Source: Atrina japonica (taxonomy: Eukaryota; Mollusca; Bivalvia; Pterioida; Pinnidae). From it: a DNA stretch of 64,000 nt. The stretch is taken from NCBI GenBank assembly GCA_030159075.1, contig BROG01000924.1, positions 62,001-126,000 on the forward strand, in the 5' to 3' direction. Shown here in pieces: positions 32,417 to 45,500 of this stretch. The first letter of the stretch is position 1. Every line of letters begins with the position of its first letter. The notes beneath the pieces were generated by a model. That model had not been told where the DNA came from, searched no databases, and worked only from the letters and a program-made list of their open reading frames with translations. The translations under genes and the position numbers were made by a program.

Positions 32417-33285
32417 TATATTTATACTACTTTTACTATGGTTAGGTCAAACTTTTTATTTTGAAATTTTGCTTTTACTTTTTGTACGTTTTCGGTTTAC
32501 TTTTTGTAAGCAAATCATTGTGATTACCGGTAATGACTTTTTTACCTGCAAAACACAGGGCAAGCATTAGGGAATCAAGGTCTCCTATTTAATCCAACTT
32601 GAATTAAATAGTATCCTGAGTAGGTATATAAGAATATTAAGTATGGAAACTGTGAGTATTGGTTATGGTATCTTGAATTCAAGATATCTTGAAGAAATAA
32701 CGAGATTCCGGGAATGACAGGATAGGACATCAAATGACAGATTAACAAGATCTACTTCTTGTATGTTAACTAATATAGGCCAGTCACAAAAAGTGAATTG
32801 TTTTGTAAAATATCTGAAATAATAATTACAGTATTACATTTACAAGTGTATGCATTGTATAAGATTTCATGCACTGTTTAAAAATCTGACTAAGCTCTAG
32901 GTTGTTGTATGTGTAGGTGGAATAAAGGACAGCCAGTATTAAGATTTGTATTTATATTACAACAATGGTAGTTCTCCTGATAGTTGTAAATGAAATATTT
33001 ATAAAGACTATCAATTTAATGAATCTGTTTTGCATAAGTCTTCATAGAACTGCTGGGATTAATTGATGATTAAAACATTAACATAAGTAATTGTCTTGTT
33101 GTAATTTGTGATGAAGGAGTTTATATGGCATTATTTTAGTGTGATTCATTGAGATAGAAAAATTTTAGTTGGAAATGTAAGTGGTTGAATCAAGTGACAA
33201 TATCTAAATGGCTGCGTTAACCATATTTTTATTGAATAAAATAACTTTTCATATGCAAAATACTTACGTCACTACTAGAGGGAAA

Positions 33286-33470
33286 TGTGTATGTGTGTGT
33301 GTGTGTCTGCCTGTCTATGTGCATGTGCATTTGTGTCTGTCTGTGCACATGTGTCTGTCTGTCTGTCTGTCTGAGCATGTGTGTGTGTGTGTGTGTGTGT
33401 GTCTGCCTGTCTATGTGCATGTGCATGTGTCTGTCTGTGCACATGTGTCTGACTGTGTGTGTGCAAATAA
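33286..33470 (+). repeat. (TG)n / TGTC-rich compound repeat
   Basis: Two copies of a block of TG dinucleotides followed by CTGCCTGTCTATGTGCATGT and TCTGTCTGTGCACATG; a microsatellite duplicated with its flank. Confidence 0.9.
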
Positions 33471-34489
33471 ATGTGTGCACACTGTTCAAATTGTGAAAAG
33501 AATATGCTATGTAATATAAATTTTAAGATTGTAATTTTTTTTATACTAGAGGACAATAATTAATTTCTTTCATCAAACATTATTTCAATCCATGTAACAT
33601 AATACTGATTAACACAAAAGAAAATACCATTTACCTTTTTCCCCATTTGGAGCCCCACAATAAATGATCTACAATAGTGAGATGCTGATTGGTTGCAGAA
33701 CCATGGAAGCTTAGGTGATATTAATTATGCTAATTATCTGGGTAGAAACAAGGTGAAAGGGAAGGTGGATTTTATTAAATGAACATACCTGAGTGGTACA
33801 TGGCCAGGATAGATGGGCAGGTTTACAATAGGAGGCTGAAATCTAAATGTGTCATTTGTGATTAATAAGAACAGGAGAACGTGGAACAGAATCTTCTCTC
33901 TACACCTTGATGGCTCAAGTCAATGTACTGAAGAAACTGTGAAAAATGTTGAGGGATTTTTATAATATTATAATGGGGTTTGGTGAGTTATTCCTTTCTT
34001 AATATTACATATATTTTTTAATTTTCAGCATTATAATGTTAACAGGGAATTTTAATGTAATGTACCTTAGGCAACTTTTTAAAAAATTATATTGTTTTAT
34101 ACACATACAATAACATATAAATATATGTATAAGTATATGTAAATTGACATGAGTCAATTGCTCTTTTATTGTTTCTACTATTTTCTTCTTCATCAGTAAA
34201 ATGTATCCATTAAATGCTTATTACCAGTACACATGAATGGCATGAATTGCTAATTAGTATAGATTGGAAAGTAAGACTAAGAATTCTATCCATACTCTTG
34301 ATAAGTATCTCTGGTCACCATAATTAATGATTTTCATAAATGATTTACTATTTGTGTAAAATTTGTTCATGATTGAATTTAATAATTGTATTTAACAAAT
34401 GTTGTATTATGTGAAGCAACTGTACTTTTTTTATCCATTTAATGACGTGTTTGTGTTTTAATTTTAGTTGTAACTATATCCAACAGAAA

Positions 34490-34589
<100 letters not shown>

Positions 34590-35544
34590 TTGGGTTACTA
34601 TAACTACAAAGGGGAACATATTTTGTAAGTGATTTTAGTGTAGCAACTAAGTAAGGGGAGACAATCTGTATCATCTTTCTATTGTCCAAACATTCAGTTT
34701 GATCATATGAGTGTGAAATGAGGCATACTCTGCTCTTTTTGTAAGCAGTTATTACCGTTAATGTTCAGTTTACTTTGAACATGAAGAGTATTATCAGATA
34801 TTAATGCTGTGCAGTTAGCAGCCTATGTAATTATTTCTCTCTGAATGGTTCTGTACAATTAGATTTAAGTTACTTTAAAAATACAGGTTAATGACATGCA
34901 TTTATTTGTGACAATGAAAATAACATAGCTGACAAATATGGTGGTTTTTATATTATCATCCTGACATTTAATTTCAGGTATAAAAATGGGGACATGTGTA
35001 CATGGGACAGATATACATTCATTGGATGACTTTATTATCTAATTCTGCTTTCATAATTCCCCACTTAACTCTCATAATGTTTCAATTTGATGGTCTCAGG
35101 TATCCATAACATTTTAAAGCCCATATAATTATCATATAAAAATAGGCCTTCTAAAGATTACTGGTTGCAGTTATCATTTTAAAATGAGGTAATTGTAGTG
35201 ATTTAATGACAGGCTTAAAAATTCAAATGTTGTAAAGTAACAAACTTACCTTTGGTATTAAAACACCAATCTACTAAATGATAATGCTAATGGTACCGGC
35301 ATGAATTATGAATTTATATTTTTCAAATGAATGACTTGTCAGCGTGTGGGTCGTGTGCTAACATTTAGCTTTTTATGCTGTGATAATTGCAGGACAAAAT
35401 TACAATACAAAGTGATGCAGTGAAGGGGTTGAGCAAATAAAATCTATTGTGAGAAGCTTTATCTTTGTTATTTGTATGTGTGTGTGTGTTTTGGTGTTTT
35501 CCAGGGGGGTTGTGTTGGTATTAATGGATAAAAAATGCTTGTGG

Positions 35545-36120
35545 TGTTCCAGTGGTAGAGTATTTGACTCACTGGATTTGTGATACAGAGTTATACCAAA
35601 CACTTTAAAAATAGAAGTCACTGTTGCCAAGCCCTCCACATACAAAGTTAAATTCACAGGTCTTTTTGAAATACAATTAGAACTAGGTCCAATGTCATGG
35701 AAGGCATGGCAAATAAAAGAGTCCTCACTACATTGTTGGTTTCTTATATTGTTGTTTAACATCCCACTCAAGAATTTCACTCATATGGAGACGTCACCAA
35801 ATGCTGGTGAAGGGTTTCAAATTTTGACCTATGCTCAGTACATGGAGTCATTAGCCATTTAGCAGGGAGGGCTCTTTAACATGCTGACACCTACTTTGAC
35901 ATGGGACCTTGGTTTTTACATGAAGAACAGGAAACCAACCTGCCGCTGGCTGGACTCACGACCTCATAATCAAGAGTGGAGTGCGCTACCAACTGAGCCA
36001 GGCCAGCTCCCTCACTACAGTGACATCATTTCAAGTCAATATTTGTGATACTTCACCAAAAGCTGGTGACATCTTATATAAGTGAAAAATTCTGGACTAG
36101 ATGTAAAACAACAATTAAAC
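35545..36120 (+). repeat. SINE-like element (family 3?) split by another SINE
   Basis: It starts with a tRNA-like GTGTTCCAGTGGTAGAGTAT and ends GTAAAACAACAATTAAACAA followed by ACAAAAA. The interior is interrupted at 35733-36009 by a family 2 SINE flanked by a 10-bp duplication. Confidence 0.55.
35733..36009 (-). mobile_element. tRNA-derived SINE, family 2, nested with target-site duplication
   Basis: On the minus strand it has CTGGCTCAGTTGGTAGCGCA (A box) and a degraded B box near CGTGAGTCCAGCC, then a body shared with 57822-57973 and 62990-63263 that includes CCATATGAGTGAAATTCTTG, ending in GTTAAACAAC. CCTCACTACA flanks it at 35723-35732 and 36010-36019. It lies about 330 bp upstream of the first visible ZEB exon. 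Confidence 0.88.
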
Positions 36121-36343
36121 AAACAAAAATGGATCAAAATATGATTTAGTGTTATGATTGTCAGTTAATAATGGTGAGAAGTTTCCATGATGTTGTGTAC
36201 CACCTGACAACAGCTATTATATCTATCTAATACCACTAAACAAAGCTTTCCAAGAAACAAATATACTGGGTATGTAAAGATATATACAAAAAACATCAAT
36301 ATTTTAGAAATTTTAATTTTACAATTTTTTTCTCATTTTGTAG

Positions 36344-36505
36344 TTGAGAATGATGTTGATGAAAAGATAAAAACAGAAAAAGCGCAACTTCCTTTAAAAA
36401 AGAAACAAACAAATGGTAACCACGACAACCAAATAATCCATGACAAAGACACAGATTGTTCTCTTGACAACAAAGTTAAAATCCATGACAACAAAATAGG
36501 AAAAG
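36344..36505 (+). CDS. ZEB: ZEB coding exon 1 of those visible
   Basis: It is preceded by a T-rich tract ending TTTTGTAG and followed by GTAAATA. The exon starts with two bases completing an upstream codon and ends with one base of the next, so at least one coding exon lies 5' of it. Its 53 whole codons encode a polar Lys/Asp/Asn-rich stretch starting ENDVDEKIK, with no domain. It is placed in the gene by phase continuity with the next exon rather than by similarity, so it is less certain than the later exons. Confidence 0.72.
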
Positions 36506-39500
36506 GTAAATAATTACTTTAATTATAGTTACAAAATGAACATAATGATTTGAAATATATGCAAAAACAATGTCAATGATGAAATATGATTACCACATTC
36601 AACCCAGTAAGCACCCATGTCCACTTTTGGTTTAAATTTACCCACCTTTTTTAAAAATATGTTTGAGAATCTTTTCTAGCTAATTGATGAAGGGATGTGG
36701 ACTAGAAAAATGTAAATTTAAAAAGTTTATATCTAGCACCCAAGCAGAAGAATGTTGATAGGTGTCCTGGGTAATAACTACAACAACTTTACCACCATGC
36801 CTCATAAAGAATTAACTGTTTGACTATTTATTGGTTCCACCAGTGCCCACCCCTTTTTCCTATTTTTGGTTTGATTTTTTTATTTTTTGTTTTACGCCAT
36901 ACTCAACAATCTTTCAGTCATATGATGGCGTCTAGTTTTTATTGGCGGGGGAGAACCCCGGTTACCCAGGTAAAGACCACCGACCTTCCGCAAGTAAACT
37001 GGCAAACTTTCCCAAATATTTCGAAACTACCCTGGCGGGATTTGAACCAGAGGTGAGAGGCCTTGTGATTTAAAGCACAATGCTCTAACCACTTGGCCAC
37101 TGGGGCCCCCACTATTTTTGGTAGGACCCTGTACGCTTTTTGAGTTGAATATGGTATGTTGAGAAAAGTCATTGTCAATCATATGATATGAAGTAACTAT
37201 CTATCTCTGTACTGTTCAAAGTGTTAAAATGGTAAAAATGTATAGCTTTTCACTGTAAAGTAACAATGCTGTACATACAATATTGTCAGTACTTCTAAGA
37301 GTTATTATAATAGATACATTGTCTAAATGATTTTTTTTACATAGCTAGTATAGTGATATCATGACTTATAAAATCTTAGATAAGACATTGTTGGTTTCTT
37401 TGCAGATGTTCTAACAGCCAGTGCTAGCAATAAACAGTCATTTTGTTCTGAGATGGTTCCACCTTCGTCTGTCCCTAGTAAACAGTCATTTTGTTCTGAG
37501 ATGGTTCCACCTTCGTCTGTCCCTAATACCATTAGTGATGACAAACCCTCTGCAAAATTGGTAACTATATCATATCTTTATATCACACAGTTAAATTATC
37601 AATGAATGTAAAAAGATTCACATTTAAAGTGAGTGCTTATTATAAGACTTTAGTTTCATATTTAATTGTCAATGCTTATTATATGTAAATTCATAGTTTG
37701 TTGTGAAATCTGAGATTCATTCATGACCAGGGCTAGAAAATATTGCAGCTTATTTTGTAAGTATATATGTAAGGTTTAGCTTGTTAGGCACTGCCATAAC
37801 AATAGATAATAGAATGTTAGATAGCAGTGCCATGTTAATATAAGTATGTCAATAGTATCATGTATATAGACTGGTAGCTAGTGGTACCATGTTAATATAG
37901 AGTTAGCTAGTGGTACCATGTTAATATAGAGTTAGCTAGTGGTACCATGTTAATATAGAGTTAGCTAGTGGTACCATGTTAATATAGAGTTAGCTAGTGG
38001 TACCATGTTAATATAGAGTTAGCTAGTGGTACCATGTTAATATAGAGTTAGCTAGTGGTACCATGTTAATATAGAGTTAGCTAGTGGTACCACGTTAATA
38101 TAGAGTTAGCTAGTGGTACCATGTTAATATAGAGTTAGCTAGTGGTACCATGTTAATATAGAGTTAGCTAGTGGTACCATGTTAATATAGAGTTAGCTAG
38201 TGGTACCATGTTAATATAGAGTTAGCTAGTGGTACCATGCCAATAAATTGTTAACTAGCAGTACCATGTTATTAGTATTAGCTAGTGGTACCAAGTTATT
38301 AGTGTTATTTAGTGGTACCATGTTATTTGTGTTAGCTAGTGGTACTGTGTTATTATTGTTAGCTAGTGGTACCATGTTTTTAATGTTCATTAATAGTACC
38401 ATGTTATGTGTTAGCTAGTGGTACCATGTTTTGAGTGTTAGCTAGTGGTACCATGCCAATAAAGTGTTAAGTAGCAGTACCATGTTATTAATGATAGCAA
38501 GTGGTACCAAGTTATTAGTGTTACCTTGTGGTACCATGTAATTAGTGTTAGCTAGTGGTACCATGTTATTATTGTTAGCTAGTGGTACCATGTTCTTAGT
38601 GTTCATTAATAGTACCAAGTTATGTGTTAGCTAGTGGTACGAGTGTTAGCTAGTGGTACCATGCCAATAAAGTGTTAACTAGCAGTACCATGTTATCAAT
38701 GATAGCAAGTGGTACCAAGTTATTAGTGTTACCTTATGGTACCATGTAATTAGTGTTAGCTAGTGGTACCATGTTCTTAGTGTTAGCTAGTGGTACCATG
38801 TTATTAGTGTTAGCTAGTGGTACCATGTTATTATTGTTTGCTAGTGGTACCATGTTAATAAAGTGTTATCTAGCTATACCATGTTATTAGTGTTAGCTAG
38901 TGGTACCATGTTAATAAAGTGTTTTCTAGTGGATCCATGTTATTAGCATTAGCTAGTGGTGCCATGTTATTATTGTTAGCTAGTGGTAACATGTTATTAG
39001 TGTTCATTAGTGGTACCATATTATGAGTGTTAGCTAGTGGTACCATGTTAGTATTGTAAGCTAGCAGCACCATGTCAATAAAGTGTTAGCTAGCTGTACC
39101 ATGTTATTACTAGTGTTAGTGGTTCTGTGTTAAAGAGTTAGCTAGTGATACCATGTTATGAGTGTTAGCTGGTGGTACCATGTTACTAGTGTTAGCTAGT
39201 GGTACCATCTTAATAAAGTGTTAGGTAGTGGTACCATGTTATTGGTGTTAGCTAGTGGTACCATGTTATTAATGTTAGCTAGTGGTATTGTGTTAATAAA
39301 GTGTTAGCTAGCAATGTTGATAAAGCTTTAGCAAGTTGTGCTATTGTTTTAGATATTCAGGCAGTGGTGTTTTGTAAAAATTTACCTGGCAGTGTTTTAC
39401 ACCACACTCAGCAATATTTCAGTTATATGGTGACAGCCAGTTTTTGATGGTGGAAGAAAGAAACCGGTTACAATGTATCCACAAAGAGACCACCGGTGTT

Positions 39501-42500
39501 CCGCCAGTAAACTGGCAAACTTCCTCATACAAATCAGCTTAGGTTGCAGTTGGGCTCAAACCTGTGCTGACTAGAAGTGAAGGACTTCATGGTTCAAAGT
39601 CTGATGCTCTAACCACTGTGTTGTGTTTATAGAACCAACAAAAGATGTTTTAGAGCCTGAGCAGGCAATCCCTATTTTTTAATATAAAATAAATCATTCT
39701 TTCTTGAACCTCTTTTCAAAAAATTCTGTGAGATAAAACAGTTAGTTACTTTTAGAATAGGACTGACTTACCTAATGTTACTATTTTTGTATTTTACAGA
39801 CCGAGTCTTCCACACAGGAGATTGGCTCTGTTGTTTTGCCATGTAAGACTCCTGTCTGTGTTGGTAACACTTCTGGTAGCAGTGAGGATGAGAAAATCCA
39901 GGAATACCTGAACAGAAGTGACACAGCTGTAATTTATCCCGAGCCTGTCAGTGACCGTGAGGACAACACTGCTGAAGACGAGGATGACCAACAAGATGGT
40001 CAAGATAATGGTATGTACTTAATGTAGATCAATTTATTTATGGGGTAGATTAAGTGTTTTTTCATATTCTCTAAAAATTATTTGTGGTAGTATAATGTTA
40101 GAAGTTTTTACTCTCAAGCAGAAGGTCTTGGGTTCATTTCCTAATATCAAGTAATACATAAAACTTCAAAAAGGTATTTATCTGTCATGCACTTGACAAA
40201 AGAGGTCACAAGTACAGATGAGACTATACCACATCATAGACCCATCCCTTGTATTACATCAGTCTATAGCACAGACAAAAACTAACATCTTGAAATGTCC
40301 CTGTATAGGTGTTAAGAACTTAAAACGACAATTAAACAAAGATGAAATGTTATATGTGCTCAGTTTTAAGGTTTGTGGATTCTTCTAACAGATTTGTAAA
40401 ATTGTTCACCTAAAGCCTAGATCATTTAAAAGGAAGTAGTAATACAAGATTTAAGAGAATAATAGAAAAGTGTCAGATTATTTCTTAGATTCAAGTTGGA
40501 TTTATACTTATAACTAAGTAACAAAGCTGCAAATTCCTAAACACACATTTGGACTGGTCTATTGTTTTTCAGGGGTTGATGAGTTAATATATCTCATTAT
40601 AAACAACCATTAAAAGTAGTTAAACTTCTATATGTAAGCTTGAGAAAGTAAAATTTTACAACTCAGGTATTGCTAATTAAAAGTAATAATCATCTACTTA
40701 GCATCTGATGTCCAAGTTAATACATACCAGCTCTGATATATTTCCCTTTTTGAATTTCAGATTCATCTCTTGGCCTAGATGAGGAAATCATTCTGAAATG
40801 TTTTCACTGTACTCAGACATTCACACGTGCATCTTTACTTCGAGACCACATGAAAATCGTACATCCAGACAAACCAGTCCGATATTTGTGTCCAAAATGT
40901 GATGAAACATTCCAGCTGAAGTCTCACCTTGACAAGCACCTGGCACTTCACTCCCCTACATCACAATCTTGTAGAGTTTGCAACAAGACATTCGCCAATG
41001 TTTATCGTCTGCAACGTCACATGATCAGCCATGATGAGAGTACAGACCTCCGTAAATTCAAATGTCCAGAATGTGGAAAAGCGTTTAAATTCAAGCATCA
41101 CTTGAAAGAACACGTTCGTATACATAGTGGAGAAAAGCCATTCAAGTGTCCAAACTGCCAAAAGCGTTTCAGTCACTCAGGATCTTACAGCAGTCATATG
41201 ACTTCTAAGAAGTGTTGGATAGTAGGACAGAATAGGAACCACAACTCTGATGCAGTCAGAACAACAGAAAGCAACACCCCATACTCACCTGCCAGGACAT
41301 CAGTAACAGCAATAGATCCATCCATGAATATGTTGACTACATCATCAGGCTCATTTCCGCATGTACCATTTATGCCTTTTGATCCAACAAAGACTGGGTT
41401 GCCAGCATACTATTCACCCCCATTCATTCCAATCACAGCATATTCCATGATTCGACATAGCACCCCAATCAAACCAGTCATGTCATCCTTGCTTCATCAG
41501 CCAGCAGATTCTCATTCTGGTGTACCATCAGCAGCACTGTACCATCCAACACAAATCTCACCAGATGTCAATTCTAATACTCAGCTTATATCCATGCAAA
41601 AGACCATTGTAAAGCAGGAACCAGCTGTCATCAAGGAAGAACCATTGGTATCTAAGGAAATGTCCAAGCCTCCAGAGGATGATATCATGCAATGTAAAGA
41701 GAAGGAAGACATCAAAGAAGTCAAAGTAGAGGATTCCAAAACTGATGACAAACCAACAAAAGAAAATGATGAAAAAATGCAGTGTCGTTTCTGTGGGGAA
41801 AATTTCAAGAGTGCAGTTGAGCAGCACCAACATGAACGCTATATATGCAAAATGAACAAGGACGTTGTTCAAAGAATTTCTTGTAGTGACAGTTCACGTA
41901 ATTCACCCTGTAGCACCATATCTGAGGGAAGTCATCATGGAACACCTAATGGAAGCCTAAGTGCTCAAGATTCTGATCCAGATGAAACTGAAGAGATATT
42001 TAAGGATGACAACTCATCATCTGATAGTAAAAAGTTCAGGATGAGATCTCTGATAAGTGATGAACAGTTAGCAGTGCTTAAAAGTTATTATCGCAGAAAT
42101 CCACGACCAAGGAAGTATGAGTTGATTCGTATTGGAAATGAGATAGGTTTCCCAAAGAGAGTTGTTCAAGTCTGGTTTCAAAATATGAGAGCTCGTGATC
42201 GTAGACAAGGCAAAAATGTACCCTACTTTCCATCCATGGCCAGATTCAAACGACAGGAGAGTCCAAGTTTGTTGTGGAAGGATCCAAAAACCTCACAGAG
42301 TTATATACCAGTAGTTCCAAACCCAACACTAGCCCATAGTGGTAAAATGAATGGGAGCGTGACTCCTCCAAAGACTTCAGTGTCAGAGGAACAACCACTT
42401 GATCTGTCCGTACATAACAGACCACCAAGTCATAATTCTGCCAATCAGCCAATATCAACACAACCAGGAAGTATGCCATCTAGCAACAGTGCACTAAATT

Positions 42501-45500
42501 TGAGTGTTAAATCAGAAAATGTGGAAAATCGACAAAAGATGGACGGGTCTGTACAAAACTCTGCAATCTATAAATACTTGCAACAAGAAGGGTTGTTTGC
42601 TCGGCACATGCTTGGCCAGTCTATTGTACCAACTGTCCCAAATATGATGCACTCACTGTTTGCTCATAATCCGTTCACAATCAAGAAGGACCCACATGTC
42701 AAACCACTAGAACAAAGATCAAAGTCACTGGAGCCTGTTGTAAAACCAGTTAGTACCAGTAGTCCATCTACAGCAAAAGTTAGTTTTACTGGGCTGACCA
42801 GTCAGGATGGATATCAAAATGGAGAACATGACATGTCCTCTGGACGCCTTGTAATTGATGAAAGTCCAGATGAGGATTCTAATAGTTCCAGTGATGAATA
42901 TAGTGATAGTGATGCTTCATACAGAGACAGAGCCAGACATGATGCAGCAATGGCCGATGCTACACTAAACCTTGCCACACTTGCTGAAGTCAGCCTATCA
43001 CAGAGAGCAGCCGCCTTGCTAGATGGAACGATGAAATCAAAGCGCCTGCGGAAGAAGTCGTGGAGACAGGTACAAGGCTATGTCTGTATCATGTGTTTTT
43101 ATTGACCTTCTCCCATTAGTTAGCACTTTTGTAAAACCAGTGATTTATACATTTTATGTTTGAAGGGGAGGGGTTCTTGTTTTTTCACAGAGAATTGCAA
43201 TATTTTGTCAAAAGATTATTTTTACACATTTGGAAGTTATATGTTTGTTTTGAATTTTTAGTTTTTTGATACTAAAATTTAGTTCAAAGATTAATTTCTT
43301 GATTTCTTCCTTTATCAAGTCTTTTTTCTTATTTGACTCCACGAAAATCACTGCTTTTACAAATACCAGCAACACAGAAGCATTTTATTCATATTTGGTT
43401 ATGACATTGGTCACAAAATATTTTCACTTGTACCAGATCTCATAAAATTGTTTGGAAGTCTTGTACCAGACATGTAAATATGAACATTAAATTTTAAGTA
43501 TTCACTTAGAGGACTTCTTTCTGTTGTATTCAGTTAGTCCAATATGCAAACAAGAGCTACACAGAACAGATACTTTTATGTGTCTGGGTTTGTTTAGCTG
43601 TATATAATAGGAACTTTGAAAATGAGCTTTAAGCATAATGTTGGACAGAATGCTTCTGTGTTATGGTTTCATTTGTTCCAAAAAAGGCTTCAGGATATTA
43701 TTAAGTGATGAAATTAAATGGAAAAAAAAACCATTGTAAAAATTTGTTGTCATGTAAAGCGATCATTCTCCTGGAGTCTGTTATCGAAGTGTGATATTAT
43801 CATGCCTTTATTCTGTTGTTCAGGTAATATTATGTACATGTGATGATGTAGACTTGATATCAACAGTATCACATGATATCAGTTCTATATTGTACACAAG
43901 TATTGATATTGACCTCACATATATAACCAGGATACCATTTGTTAGTTTATGAATTTACCCGAAATTTCTACTAAACAGTAAATATCACAGCATGACAAAG
44001 AACACAAGACAGAATAGCTTTATAAATTGTATATTTTCATCAAAGCAAGGAGTTCAATGAAATATTGTTGGCAATGTAACAGTTTATAGAGCAAAGTGCA
44101 TTTGTATCTGTTATGCTTAGACACAGAATTAACATCATGTTGACCCAAGTGTGAATGTATTAATGAGTTCAAGTGAAAATCTTGATGTTTAGATAAGAAA
44201 TGTGAATGCATGCTATATATGGTAAACGCAGTTTATAAAGCACCTGAGCATATAGACAAGTTGTCAGCTTGTTGCAAAATTACTTTTTTTTCACTAAGAG
44301 TTTTCTTCTTATAGGCAGCTTAGAGTTTAAGTCGAGGTTTTGGGCCACATCATTTCTGTGATAATTCAGGTCAAAGGGAGAATACTCTATATGCTTCTTA
44401 CTTTTGGTAACATGAATTAATCAAATCAGTTATTTTTTTTTGGAATAATTTTGCTTTGCAATTTACCATTGAATTATAACAACTGGGCAAGAAGTATTTT
44501 TTTTTTCATTTCATTCCCCCCCCCCCCCCCAAATAAAAAAAAACAAAACAAAACAAAAAACATTCAAAAAATTACATATCAATGTTGCACCAACAAGGGT
44601 ATAGTATTGTGAATATCCACTGGTTAAAAGCTTGATAATTTATCATTGTTCAGGTGTTTTGTTTGTCATTGTCATCACCATTGAGGTCTCACCTGAAATT
44701 CCATTCAAATCTCACACAAACTTGCTTTTTTCAAAAGCCTTCATTCACCATTTGAAAAGTTCTACACGTTGTCATCATTCAGTTTTTGTATGATACCTGT
44801 GCACTAATTTGTTCTTGATGTATGCACATTTTTCCTTATTCATTTGTGTGATTTTCATTTTGAAATTAATGAAGATTTATAAGTATAATCCATTGTTGTA
44901 TTGTTTTTTTATAATGGTATTTTCTTTTCTTTTTTATTACTAAAATTCAAACTAACAGTTTAATTTTGATTTTTCTAAATAGTAAAATATACTCAAGATC
45001 TGAATATCAAAAGTATTTTCTGATCATTTGTAAATGTTAAGTATCCCTCTTGTTTCTATCTATAATTATTGTTTTAATTTTGATATATTTTTAGTATTAT
45101 GTTTTTGAAATTTTTATATATTTTTATTATTAGTATTTTTTTTATAATTACTACAACTACATTTTTGTTATCTTATGATTATTGTGATGATGATGATTAT
45201 CATAATAATTTAGATCTTTTTCTGCTTTGGAGAGTGAAAGATGATCAGAGACGATTTATAAGTTAATATTTTGGTCCCTTTTTCTGTTTTGGTGAAGCTA
45301 CATGCAAAAGAAACAAAAAAGATATTTCAAGGCTGACCTCACTTAATTGATTTTGTGATGCAAATTAAATATATGCTTGACCAAACAAATTAGATGCTAA
45401 TGACTCACTTTAATTATATAGATGGAGGCCGACGAGGTACAATTGGACTTAGAAGATTCCCTATTAGATGATGATCACCCCTTTCCCAAGAAGAGGCGAA

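Noticed and set aside
40961..42479. Minus-strand reading frames opposite the ZEB main exon
   Set aside because: Shadows of a strongly coding sense strand; no similarity or start context.
40850..43105. Main ZEB exon as a single-exon gene starting at 40850
   Set aside because: The ATG lies inside finger 1, upstream exons join in phase, and GTACAAG at 43070 is a donor leading to the C-terminal fingers.
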